DNA from: Bacteroidota bacterium
Lineage (GTDB): Bacteria; Bacteroidota; Bacteroidia; Cytophagales; Cyclobacteriaceae
Length of the DNA: 8,493 nt
Direction of reading: 5' to 3'
NCBI GenBank assembly: GCA_024643595.1
Contig: JAHEMS010000130.1
Coordinates: 1 to 8,493, forward strand
Shown here: in pieces, positions 1 to 6,405 of the stretch
Numbering within the stretch: the first letter of the stretch is position 1
How the letters are laid out: each line of letters begins with the position of its first letter
The notes under the pieces: model-generated
What the model saw: only the letters and a program-made list of their open reading frames with translations
What the model was told of the DNA's origin: nothing
Databases searched by the model: none
Translations under genes and position numbers: made by a program

Positions 1-26
1 TACAGGTTCGATTCCTGTCGGGACTA
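1..26 (+). tRNA. 3' end of a tRNA gene (cut by window start; possibly tRNA-Arg)
   Basis: The first 26 bases fold as the T-arm and 3' acceptor strand of a tRNA. A 5-bp stem (2-6 with 14-18, all Watson-Crick) encloses the loop TTCGATT at 7-13. Seven acceptor bases (CGGGACT, 19-25) and discriminator A26 follow. No CCA is encoded after A26, so it would be added after transcription, as is usual in Bacteroidota. The anticodon lies outside the window. The T-arm and acceptor resemble, from memory only, tRNA-Arg(CCU) of this phylum, so the isotype is a weak guess while tRNA identity is strong. The implied 5' acceptor strand would read AGTCCCG, or GGTCCCG with a terminal G-U pair. Confidence 0.85.
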
Positions 27-40
27 CTTTAAATTTTATT

Positions 41-79
41 AAAATGCTAATTACTAAGTAGTTAGTATTTTTTTATTTT
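41..79 (+). terminator. Intrinsic terminator after the tRNA
   Basis: An inverted repeat pairs CTAATTA (47-53) with TAGTTAG (59-65), including one G-T pair; C54 and G58 can add another pair, leaving a 3-nt loop. The stem extends outward through GTAAAA-type pairing (41-46 with 66-71). It runs straight into a T-rich tract (68-84, broken only by A75), which is the layout of a Rho-independent terminator for + strand transcription leaving the tRNA. On the - strand the same hairpin is followed by an interrupted T-tract, so it may also stop transcripts arriving from the TerB-like gene that ends at 84, though less convincingly. Confidence 0.7.
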
Positions 80-83
80 TTTT

Positions 84-488
84 TCAGTATTTATAAAACC
101 GATCTGCTTTTTTTCGAAGTAATTCTATATCAGAGGTAACAGCAATGTCAGAATAAATATGAGCTGATAACTCTCGGACGACACCTTTTTTATATCCTAG
201 TCTTTCAGCTATATTTTCACAAAAATCAATCTCCTCGGTGATCACTTGACCATCAGCCTTCATCATTCTGATAAGATAAAATAAGTGTTCAAATTTTTCA
301 TCCGCTGTCATCACCCCAAATCCCTGAACAGGTTCGGGTCTTTTGATCATTTCATCGACCACCGTCCTTTCAATCTGATTGGCGCTCCCAATCATATGTA
401 TAAGTCGTGATTCTCTGGCTTCAATGATGTGATCCAATGCTGCCAGGTTGATCAATACATTCAGTTCGTACTTGCTGTTGAATAACAT
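84..488 (-). CDS. Small TerB-like (tellurite-resistance-family fold) protein
   Basis: This 134-residue protein is predicted to be soluble and mostly helical, with no signal peptide or membrane segment. It carries two segments of the TerB/DjlA-N type, in which an acidic residue is followed at fixed spacing by a hydrophobic residue and a glutamate. They are D19-H-I-I22-E-A-R-E26 in the first helix pair and D79-G-Q-V82-I-T-E-E86 in the second, the latter matching the classic 'aDGxvxxxE' signature. TerB domains are acidic helical bundles that may bind metal. The family name comes from tellurite-resistance operons, but most single-domain members have no shown role in resistance, and no other ter gene is present here. 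It lies 71 bp downstream of the P-type ATPase on the same strand and ends at the terminator shared with the tRNA. The start is the ATG at 486-488, with no strong ribosome binding site. Family assignment is fairly good; function is unknown. Confidence 0.8.
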   Translation of the reverse strand: MLFNSKYELNVLINLAALDHIIEARESRLIHMIGSANQIERTVVDEMIKRPEPVQGFGVMTADEKFEHLFYLIRMMKADGQVITEEIDFCENIAERLGYKKGVVRELSAHIYSDIAVTSDIELLRKKADRFYKY

Positions 489-559
489 AGTAATGAATGG
501 TTGTGGTGATTTAAAAATACTTACTAAGATAATATTTTTTCACACCTACTAAAACTTCA

Positions 560-3076
560 TCAAGATGCTGAGTTCTGCAATTTATTCCTTTTACGATTTT
601 GCCATTTTACAATTTCAAACCAAATAACGGATAAAAATCCAATACCTGTGGAAATCAATACTTCAAACCAAGAAAGTCTTTGAAATTCAAAAAACGTGGT
701 GAGTGGATTTATAATTAGAAGCACCACCGTTATCAGCGTTGTTACAATGATTATTATCGGCACCAAATTATTTTTGTAGCTGGCTGTGGTAATAATGGAA
801 TAGTAAAAAGAGCGATTCACCAAGGTTAAGAAAACATTGGCAGAAATGAGCAATACAAATATCATTGTTCGTGTCGAGGCTTCGCTGCTTCCAGTCAGTA
901 CAGCAAATTGGTACACCGCTAAGGCACCAATGGTGATAATCAACCCCTGTATAATGCTTGCGAATAGTTCATTGAATTTAAAAAAGGTAGTGGTAAACGG
1001 TCTTGGCTTTTGCTCCATGACGTTTTTTTCCAATGGCTCGTTCTCATAAATGATTGAACACGTGGGGCCCATGATCAATTCTAAAAAAATGATGTGAATA
1101 GGTGAGAATATACTGGGATAGATCCAGCCCAGCGCCAATGGGATAAAGACAACCAGGATAATTGGAATGTGAATAGATATAATATATTGGATGGCTTTCT
1201 TCAGATTGGTATAAATCTTCCTTCCCATGGCAATAGCTTCGACCATCCCACTAAGGTCATCTTCTGACAAGATCAGGGAGGATGCCTGACGCGCGATTTC
1301 AGATCCTTTCTTTCCCATGGAAATACCAATATGAGAAGCTTTGAGAGCCGGTCCATCATTCACACCATCTCCAGTCATCGCAACAATTTCACCGTGTGCT
1401 TTTAATGCATTGATGATTCTTAATTTAGCCTCAGGAAACATTCGCGTGAATATATCTGTAGTAAGTACGCGTTCTTCCAGCTCCGACTTATTCATTAACA
1501 TAAGCGCTTCCCCACTAAGCGTATTTTCCACTCCGCGAAATCCTACCTGCTTTCCAATCGTAATTGCCGTTGCCGCATTATCGCCTGTTATCATTTTCAC
1601 ACGAATGCCCGCCTTATAAAATGCATTCAGGACTAAATTAATATTTTTCTTTGGAGGATCGCTAAAGGCGACCAGACCCATAAACCGAAAGGAATAGTGA
1701 TGTTGCTTTAGATGAAAATCCCTTCCTTCAAATTCTGCCATTCCTACACCTAAAACCCGATATCCTTCTGAAGCAAACTGATTAATAATTCTTTCCAATT
1801 CCTCTTTTTCAATTTCTGATAAATCTGAAACATTAATTATTGCCTCGGGGGCACCTTTGGCGGCTATGATACGATGACCCAAATCATCTTCAAAGATGTG
1901 TGTCATCATGGGTGGTCGTCCTTCCAAAGGATATTCAAAAATCAATTTAAATAACGCCCTCTCATCGAAGGAAACATTTTTCAAATACGCTTCATGCAGG
2001 GCAACTTCCATAGGATCAAAAGGAATTGGCTCACTGGACCACATAGCAAGCCGGATAAGTTCTCTTTCAGCGGCACTGCTAACATCAAATGCGCTGGAGA
2101 CCTTTTTATTGGAGTGCTCATATAATTTGACAAGAGTCATTTTATTTTCGGTGATCGTTCCTGTTTTATCAACACATATGACCGTTGCACTTCCCAGCGT
2201 TTCAACCGTCTTTGTCTGCTTCACAATAATTCCAAGCTTCATTAACCGCCAGGCTCCTAGCGCCATAAAAGTGGTGAACGCAACCGGTATCTCTTCAGGC
2301 AAAACACTCATCGCCAGGGTTAGTGATTTTAACAGGCTATCGAGAAAATTTCCAGAGTTAAAAAAGTTTATCACCCATACAATGAAAAAGATAATAACAC
2401 CTATCAAGGCCATCTTCTTTACGAAGTTGTCTATCTGAATTTGAAGTGGAGTATCCTCTTCTTCAATTTGTTCGAGACTCAATCCAATTTTTCCGAGCCT
2501 GGTTTGGTTGCCAATGGCATCAACCTTGCAGATGGCAAGTCCCCCCATCACTGCAGTACCTTGATATACCTGATTCAATTCTTCCTGATTTTTACTGATT
2601 GGCATTGATTCACCAGTGATAATAGCCTCGTTCACAGAAAAGTCATTTGCATGAATGATTATCCCGTCTGCAGGGATTGATCTGCCTTCCTCTACTATGA
2701 TGTAATCTCCCAGCACAATTTCTTCGCTCGGAATCTCTACTTCCTTTCCATTTCGAATGACTTTGCTGTATGGCTGGGTAAGTTTTCGCAATGCATCAAG
2801 TGCATTTCGACTTCGGGATTCCTGATAAAAAGAGATGGCAGCTACCAATACAATAGCTATTAACATGAAAACACCATCACCTACCTTTCCACTAATGAAA
2901 TAAATCGTTGAAGCCGCCAAGAGGAGCAGGAACATGGGCTCCTTAAATAGATTTTTGGTGGCTATTATTAAACCATTTTCTTTTATGGTGTCTGTTTTAT
3001 TCAATCCATAACGTGCTCGAGCATCGAGAACCTGTTGATCATTTAACCCATCCGTATGAAATTGATAAGAAGTCAT
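560..3076 (-). CDS. Cation-translocating P-type ATPase (P2-like, substrate uncertain)
   Basis: This 838-residue inner-membrane pump couples ATP hydrolysis to cation movement through a phospho-aspartate intermediate. Domain order is complete: N-terminal cytoplasmic segment, helices M1-M2 (about 44-84), actuator domain with TGES (154-157), M3-M4 (about 222-276) with PEEIP (260-264), phosphorylation site DKTGT (D303), nucleotide-binding KGAPE (407-411), then TGDN (497-500) and TGDGVNDGPA (568-577) of the P domain. Six C-terminal helices (M5-M10, about 628-822) follow. The ten-helix plan, the absence of N-terminal CxxC metal domains and of a CPC motif in M4 argue for the P2 (Ca2+/Mg2+/Mn2+-like) group and against P1B heavy-metal pumps. 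The membrane site departs from classic Ca2+ pumps: M4 has PEE rather than PEG, M5 has H636-I-P638, and M6 reads ELIMGPTCS (666-674) instead of the usual N-x-x-T-D motif. The transported ion therefore cannot be named. The ATG at 3074-3076 lies 34 bp after the hflX stop, compatible with co-transcription. Confidence 0.96.
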   Translation of the reverse strand: MTSYQFHTDGLNDQQVLDARARYGLNKTDTIKENGLIIATKNLFKEPMFLLLLAASTIYFISGKVGDGVFMLIAIVLVAAISFYQESRSRNALDALRKLTQPYSKVIRNGKEVEIPSEEIVLGDYIIVEEGRSIPADGIIIHANDFSVNEAIITGESMPISKNQEELNQVYQGTAVMGGLAICKVDAIGNQTRLGKIGLSLEQIEEEDTPLQIQIDNFVKKMALIGVIIFFIVWVINFFNSGNFLDSLLKSLTLAMSVLPEEIPVAFTTFMALGAWRLMKLGIIVKQTKTVETLGSATVICVDKTGTITENKMTLVKLYEHSNKKVSSAFDVSSAAERELIRLAMWSSEPIPFDPMEVALHEAYLKNVSFDERALFKLIFEYPLEGRPPMMTHIFEDDLGHRIIAAKGAPEAIINVSDLSEIEKEELERIINQFASEGYRVLGVGMAEFEGRDFHLKQHHYSFRFMGLVAFSDPPKKNINLVLNAFYKAGIRVKMITGDNAATAITIGKQVGFRGVENTLSGEALMLMNKSELEERVLTTDIFTRMFPEAKLRIINALKAHGEIVAMTGDGVNDGPALKASHIGISMGKKGSEIARQASSLILSEDDLSGMVEAIAMGRKIYTNLKKAIQYIISIHIPIILVVFIPLALGWIYPSIFSPIHIIFLELIMGPTCSIIYENEPLEKNVMEQKPRPFTTTFFKFNELFASIIQGLIITIGALAVYQFAVLTGSSEASTRTMIFVLLISANVFLTLVNRSFYYSIITTASYKNNLVPIIIIVTTLITVVLLIINPLTTFFEFQRLSWFEVLISTGIGFLSVIWFEIVKWQNRKRNKLQNSAS

Positions 3077-3110
3077 TTCAGATTTGACCTATTTCTTATC
3101 TAAGATAATT

Positions 3111-4283
3111 TTATTCAAAAACAAATTCCCTGCCCTCCACATAGTTAGGGTATATATTTAGATGCTTTTTCTTCACTTCTTCAAAAAGTATTTTTCGGAG
3201 AGAATGAATATTATCCTTTCGATGAGCAGAAATAAAAACAACTTTTTCGAATCCATGTTGCCGATAATATCCCGTAAGATCCTCCAACTTAACTTCATCA
3301 TTTGCTTCCACCAAATCAATCTTGTTCAAAACCAAAATGGTTGTGATGTTTCCTGCCCCAAGTTCGGCAAGGGTATTCTTAACTACTTCAATATGATTAT
3401 CATGGAAAGGGTGAGAAATATCGACCACATGAAGCAATATATCGGACTCTCGTACTTCATCCAGTGTTGACTTAAATGATTCTATCAAATGATGTGGTAG
3501 CTTCCGGATAAAACCCACTGTATCTGATAACAAAAAAGGTATGTCACCAATCACCACTTTTCTAACCGTAGAATCAACGGTGGCAAATAATTTGTTTTCA
3601 GCCTTAACTGATGACTTGGAAAGCAAATTCATAAGTGTGGATTTACCAACGTTAGTATACCCTACCAGAGCTACCCGCACCACATTGCTGCGAGATTTTC
3701 GCTGAGTCTTCCTTTGCTTGTCTATTTTGTCCAATTCATCTTTGAGGAGCGAAATCCGGTAACGAATATTTCTCCGGTCAGTCTCAATCTCTCGTTCACC
3801 TGAGCCACCGCGTGTGCCTGTTCCTCCACGCTGACGCTCAAGGTGGGTCCACATTCGGGTAAGTCGGGGCAACAGATATTGATTCATCGCAAGTTCCACC
3901 TGCGAGCGCGCCTGGGCTGTTTGGGCTCTCATTAAGAAAATATCCAAAATGAGCAAGCTCCTATCATAAACCCTTACTTTCAATTCCTTTTTCTCACCAG
4001 AATTAAACTCCTTTTCAAGATTTCGCAGTTGAGATGGACTTAAGTCATCGTCAAAAATAACATTGTCAACATCTTTTGATTCCACCTGTTGTTTTATTTC
4101 TTCCAGTTTTCCTTTTCCTACAAAAGTGCGCACGTCTGGATGAGGCAATTTTTGCACAAATCTCTTAACTGTTTCTATTCCAGCAGTTTCTGCAAGAAAA
4201 GCCAATTCATCCAAATGCTCATCTGTAAGTTCTGGCCTGTCCCTTTCTGCCAATGCTACCAAAATCGCCTTCTTTATACCCAT
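3111..4283 (-). CDS. hflX: GTPase HflX (ribosome-associated)
   Basis: This 390-residue cytoplasmic GTPase belongs to the HflX family (Obg-HflX superfamily), which binds the large ribosomal subunit and can split or rescue stalled 70S ribosomes under stress. The N-terminal HflX domain (about 1-150) includes the family-typical FVGKGKLEEI (54-63) and the region from YDRS (106) through the 'RAQTAQARSQVELA' stretch (119-132). A glycine/arginine-rich linker RGGTGTRGGSGERE (152-165) and a charged helix lead to the G domain. It has all GTPase motifs: G1 GYTNVGKS (208-215), G2 FATVDST (233-239, with Ser where E. coli-type proteins have Pro), G3 DTVGF (254-258), G4 NKID (320-323) and G5-like SAHRKDN (352-358). 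It is slightly shorter than the E. coli protein at the C terminus. The start ATG (4281-4283) has only an A-rich upstream stretch. It is the first gene of the leftward set and is transcribed divergently from the polysaccharide genes. Confidence 0.97.
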   Translation of the reverse strand: MGIKKAILVALAERDRPELTDEHLDELAFLAETAGIETVKRFVQKLPHPDVRTFVGKGKLEEIKQQVESKDVDNVIFDDDLSPSQLRNLEKEFNSGEKKELKVRVYDRSLLILDIFLMRAQTAQARSQVELAMNQYLLPRLTRMWTHLERQRGGTGTRGGSGEREIETDRRNIRYRISLLKDELDKIDKQRKTQRKSRSNVVRVALVGYTNVGKSTLMNLLSKSSVKAENKLFATVDSTVRKVVIGDIPFLLSDTVGFIRKLPHHLIESFKSTLDEVRESDILLHVVDISHPFHDNHIEVVKNTLAELGAGNITTILVLNKIDLVEANDEVKLEDLTGYYRQHGFEKVVFISAHRKDNIHSLRKILFEEVKKKHLNIYPNYVEGREFVFE

Positions 4284-4299
4284 ATTTTTCTTTGAAATT

Positions 4300-4331
4300 C
4301 AAACATAAAGGATTGTTAGGTCAATTTTCAG
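4300..4331 (-). promoter_or_regulatory. Candidate promoter for hflX
   Basis: Read on the - strand, TATGTTTG (4307 to 4300) fits the Bacteroidota -7 element TAnnTTTG exactly. The upstream -33 element is weak: CTG at 4331-4329 leaves a 21-bp spacer, whereas the nearest true TTG (4324-4322) gives only 14 bp. Transcription would begin about 10 bases before the hflX ATG, giving a very short leader. The call rests on consensus matching by eye. Confidence 0.35.
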
Positions 4332-4341
4332 GTTACTTTTC
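4313..4341 (+). promoter_or_regulatory. Candidate promoter for the polysaccharide genes
   Basis: TTG (4313-4315) followed after 18 bp by TACTTTTC (4334-4341) matches the Bacteroidota pattern TTG-N(17-23)-TAnnTTTG at all but the last position. If used, transcription would start near 4347 and leave a leader of about 110 nt before the glycosyltransferase ATG at 4458. That leader contains a run of ten A (4370-4379). The element overlaps the candidate upstream part of the hflX promoter on the other strand, so the two could interfere. No other convincing promoter is seen closer to 4458. Confidence 0.35.
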
Positions 4342-4457
4342 AATATCTGGGAGATAGAGTATTATACTTAAAAAAAAAATGCCATTTTTGAGTTAGTTGT
4401 TCGAGTCTTTAATCTTAACCTCTTCCGTGTGACTTTTGGGGTCCGGAAGTATAACCA

Positions 4458-5570
4458 ATGAAGTTAGCGATTGTATTAAATACATCTTGGAACATTTACA
4501 ATTTCAGGATGAATTTTGTAAAGACACTCCTTGATAAAGGATATGAAGTTCATACGATTGCTCCTCACGATAATTATACTCATTTTCTGAAAGATGCTGG
4601 CTGTATTCATCATGATGTAACCATGGATAGCCGCGGAGTGAATCCCATAAAAGATACAGCCCTGTTTTTTGAGCTTTTTAACATCTATAGAAAACTAAAA
4701 CCTGATGTTATTCTTCATTTCACGATAAAGCCCAATGTATATGGAACCCTCGCGGCATCGATATTAAAAATACCGACTATTAATAATGTCTGTGGATTAG
4801 GTACGGTTTTTCTAAAAAATAATCTGGTATCGGCAATAGCCATGACACTCTATAAACTCGCCTTCCAATTTCCTAAAAAGGTATTCTTTCAGAACTCTGA
4901 CGACCTGAATTTATTTTTAGATAAAAAGCTTATATCGCATAAAACCGCGGATCTGATACCTGGATCTGGCATTGACCTCAATCGGTTTAAGCCAATGGAA
5001 TTCAATAGAAACAATGTGTTCACATTTTTACTGATCTCCCGACTGATCACCGATAAAGGCATATTAGAATATATACAAGCTATTGAAAATCTCAAACAAA
5101 AGGGATTTAATGCCAGGTTTCAACTTTTAGGAGCAAAAGACCCGGAGCATCAAAGAGGCATTCCACTAAGCGTGATTGACCAATGGATTTCAACAGGTGT
5201 TGTAGAATACCTTGGAACCACGGACGATGTGAGATCATTTATCCAACAAGCTGACTGCATCGTTCTACCTTCCTACCGTGAGGGTACGCCTCGTACGCTT
5301 TTGGAGGCAGCAAGCTCCTCAAAGCCAATAATAGCAACCGATGTACCAGGTTGCCATCATGTAGTTGAAAACAATTTTAACGGATTATTGTGTAAAATCA
5401 GGAATGCAGACGATCTGGCCAAAAAAATGGAAAATATGTCAAGCCTGGATGATGCTAGGCTTAAAGCATTTGGAGAAAATGGTCGTAAAAAAATTGAAGT
5501 CGAGTTTGACGAAAAGCTCGTTATTGAGAAATATCTAATGGAACTAAATACCCTTCGCAAGGCCGTATAG
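4458..5570 (+). CDS. Glycosyltransferase family 4 (polysaccharide biosynthesis)
   Basis: This 370-residue GT-B fold enzyme transfers a sugar from a nucleotide-sugar donor to a growing, probably lipid-linked, glycan at the cytoplasmic face of the inner membrane. The N-terminal acceptor domain (about 1-175) starts with the Rossmann strand KLAIVLNTSWNIYNFR and contains TIKPNVYG (89-96) and NVCGLGTVF (110-118), a pattern seen in CapM/PglA-like transferases. The C-terminal donor domain (about 185-350) has R195 and K200 in the ISRLITDKG stretch, which usually contact the donor phosphates. It also carries the retaining-GT4 signature E-x7-E (E275, E283) in REGTPRTLLE. There are no membrane helices. 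The ATG is preceded in frame by a stop (TAA at 4452-4454), which fixes the earliest possible start. It is the first gene of the rightward set, 75 bp before the export lipoprotein gene, and that context supports capsule or exopolysaccharide assembly. The sugar and the linkage cannot be deduced. Confidence 0.93.
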   Translation: MKLAIVLNTSWNIYNFRMNFVKTLLDKGYEVHTIAPHDNYTHFLKDAGCIHHDVTMDSRGVNPIKDTALFFELFNIYRKLKPDVILHFTIKPNVYGTLAASILKIPTINNVCGLGTVFLKNNLVSAIAMTLYKLAFQFPKKVFFQNSDDLNLFLDKKLISHKTADLIPGSGIDLNRFKPMEFNRNNVFTFLLISRLITDKGILEYIQAIENLKQKGFNARFQLLGAKDPEHQRGIPLSVIDQWISTGVVEYLGTTDDVRSFIQQADCIVLPSYREGTPRTLLEAASSSKPIIATDVPGCHHVVENNFNGLLCKIRNADDLAKKMENMSSLDDARLKAFGENGRKKIEVEFDEKLVIEKYLMELNTLRKAV

Positions 5571-5598
5571 CGTGCGTTTACAAACTGTTTTCCTCACG

Positions 5599-5626
5599 TT
5601 GTATTTATTAAAAATCAGTAACTTCA
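5599..5626 (+). promoter_or_regulatory. Candidate internal promoter for the export genes
   Basis: TTG (5599-5601) is followed after 17 bp by TAACTTCA (5619-5626), which agrees with TAnnTTTG except at the last TG positions. A start near 5632 would leave only about 14 nt before the GTG start at 5646. The gap after the glycosyltransferase shows no convincing terminator, so read-through from upstream is equally possible. Confidence 0.25.
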
Positions 5627-5645
5627 CACGATAAATTATCGGTCT

Positions 5646-6398
5646 GTGCGTACTATCTATTTCATCCTTATTCTGTTCATGAGTTCGTGTGCTTCTTATA
5701 AGCAGAATATCATGTTTAAATCCACGGAAACTGCAGGTGCTGAAAAATTAAAGAAAGAGGCGTTAGTGGCAGAAAAGAACTACCAAATTATAAAAAATGA
5801 TAGACTTAGTATCGAAGTGTATTCAAATGGAGGTGAACGATTGATTGATACAAATCCAGAACTCAGTAAAACTATTCAGAACACACAATCAACGGGTGAA
5901 AATAAACCAACATACCTGATTGATCTTAATGGAGTAATTAAATTACCACTCGTAGGCGAGATAAAATTAGATGGTCTTACATTAAAGCAAGCAGAAGATG
6001 TTTTAGAGAAAGAATATGCTAAGTTTTTTAAGCAGCCTTTTGTCCAACTTTCCTTTGTTAATAAACGCGTCATTGTATTAGGTGCTTTAGGGGGTCAGGT
6101 GATCCCTCTTGAAAATGAAAATACTACGCTTGTAGAAGTACTTGCTTTAGCCAAGGGGCTAGATAAAGAGGCCAAAGCTCAAAACATGCGGTTGATACGG
6201 GGTGACAAAGTATACGAAGTAGATTTCAGTACTATTGAAGGATATCAAAACGGAAATATGTTAATCGCCTCTGGGGATATCGTTTATGTAGAACCCGTTA
6301 GAAGACCGTTTAGTGAGGGTTTGCGTGATTACTATGGGTTAATGAGTATGTTGGTATCACTAGCTACCTTAATTACGGTGATAAGTAGCTTAAATTAA
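5646..6398 (+). CDS. Wza-like polysaccharide export outer-membrane lipoprotein
   Basis: This 250-residue lipoprotein belongs to the polysaccharide biosynthesis/export (OPX) family, whose members form the outer-membrane channel for capsule or exopolysaccharide. A short type II signal sequence (residues 1-14) ends in the lipobox MSSC with the lipidated cysteine at C15, a form very common in Bacteroidota. The Poly_export domain spans roughly 46-138 (YQIIKNDRLSIEVYS at its start, VIKLPLVGEI and the PFVQLSF strand near its end). One SLBB-like domain follows at about 140-218 (GALGGQV, MRLIRGDKVYEV, ASGDIVYVEP). A hydrophobic C-terminal helix (about 228-249) corresponds to the helix that crosses the outer membrane in Wza. 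It is shorter than E. coli Wza, which has extra SLBB repeats. The start is GTG at 5646: an in-frame TAA lies at 5619-5621, and the next Met (residue 12) is inside the signal peptide. The partner kinase gene starts 7 bp after the stop. Confidence 0.93.
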   Translation: MRTIYFILILFMSSCASYKQNIMFKSTETAGAEKLKKEALVAEKNYQIIKNDRLSIEVYSNGGERLIDTNPELSKTIQNTQSTGENKPTYLIDLNGVIKLPLVGEIKLDGLTLKQAEDVLEKEYAKFFKQPFVQLSFVNKRVIVLGALGGQVIPLENENTTLVEVLALAKGLDKEAKAQNMRLIRGDKVYEVDFSTIEGYQNGNMLIASGDIVYVEPVRRPFSEGLRDYYGLMSMLVSLATLITVISSLN

Positions 6399-6405
6399 TT
6401 TCGAC

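Noticed and set aside
1..26. tRNA 3' end as a possible integration (att) site
   Set aside because: No second copy of the tRNA 3' end, integrase or phage-like gene was noticed in the window, and the genes next to it look like ordinary chromosomal ones.
84..488. A tellurite-resistance operon
   Set aside because: Only one small TerB-like protein is present; no terA, terC, terD, terE or terZ partner is visible, so the family name should not be read as a function.
541..563. Promoter-like TAGGTGTG (- strand, 548 to 541) ahead of the TerB-like gene
   Set aside because: It matches the -7 element imperfectly and the nearest TTG (563-561) is only 12 bp away, outside the usual spacing.
837..2438. Open frames on the + strand at 837-1049, 1341-1619 and 1896-2438
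   Set aside because: They are antisense to the complete, motif-rich P-type ATPase, have no recognisable domains or ribosome binding sites, and look like chance openings.
3096..3108. Small inverted repeat TTATC-TAA-GATAA between hflX and the ATPase gene as a terminator
   Set aside because: It has only five A/T-rich base pairs and no T-tract of useful length on the - strand; too weak to stop transcription.
4379..4396. Five-codon open frame (ATG CCA TTT TTG AGT TAG) in the leader before the glycosyltransferase
   Set aside because: Too short, with no ribosome binding site and no attenuation hairpin behind it; expected by chance in AT-rich sequence.
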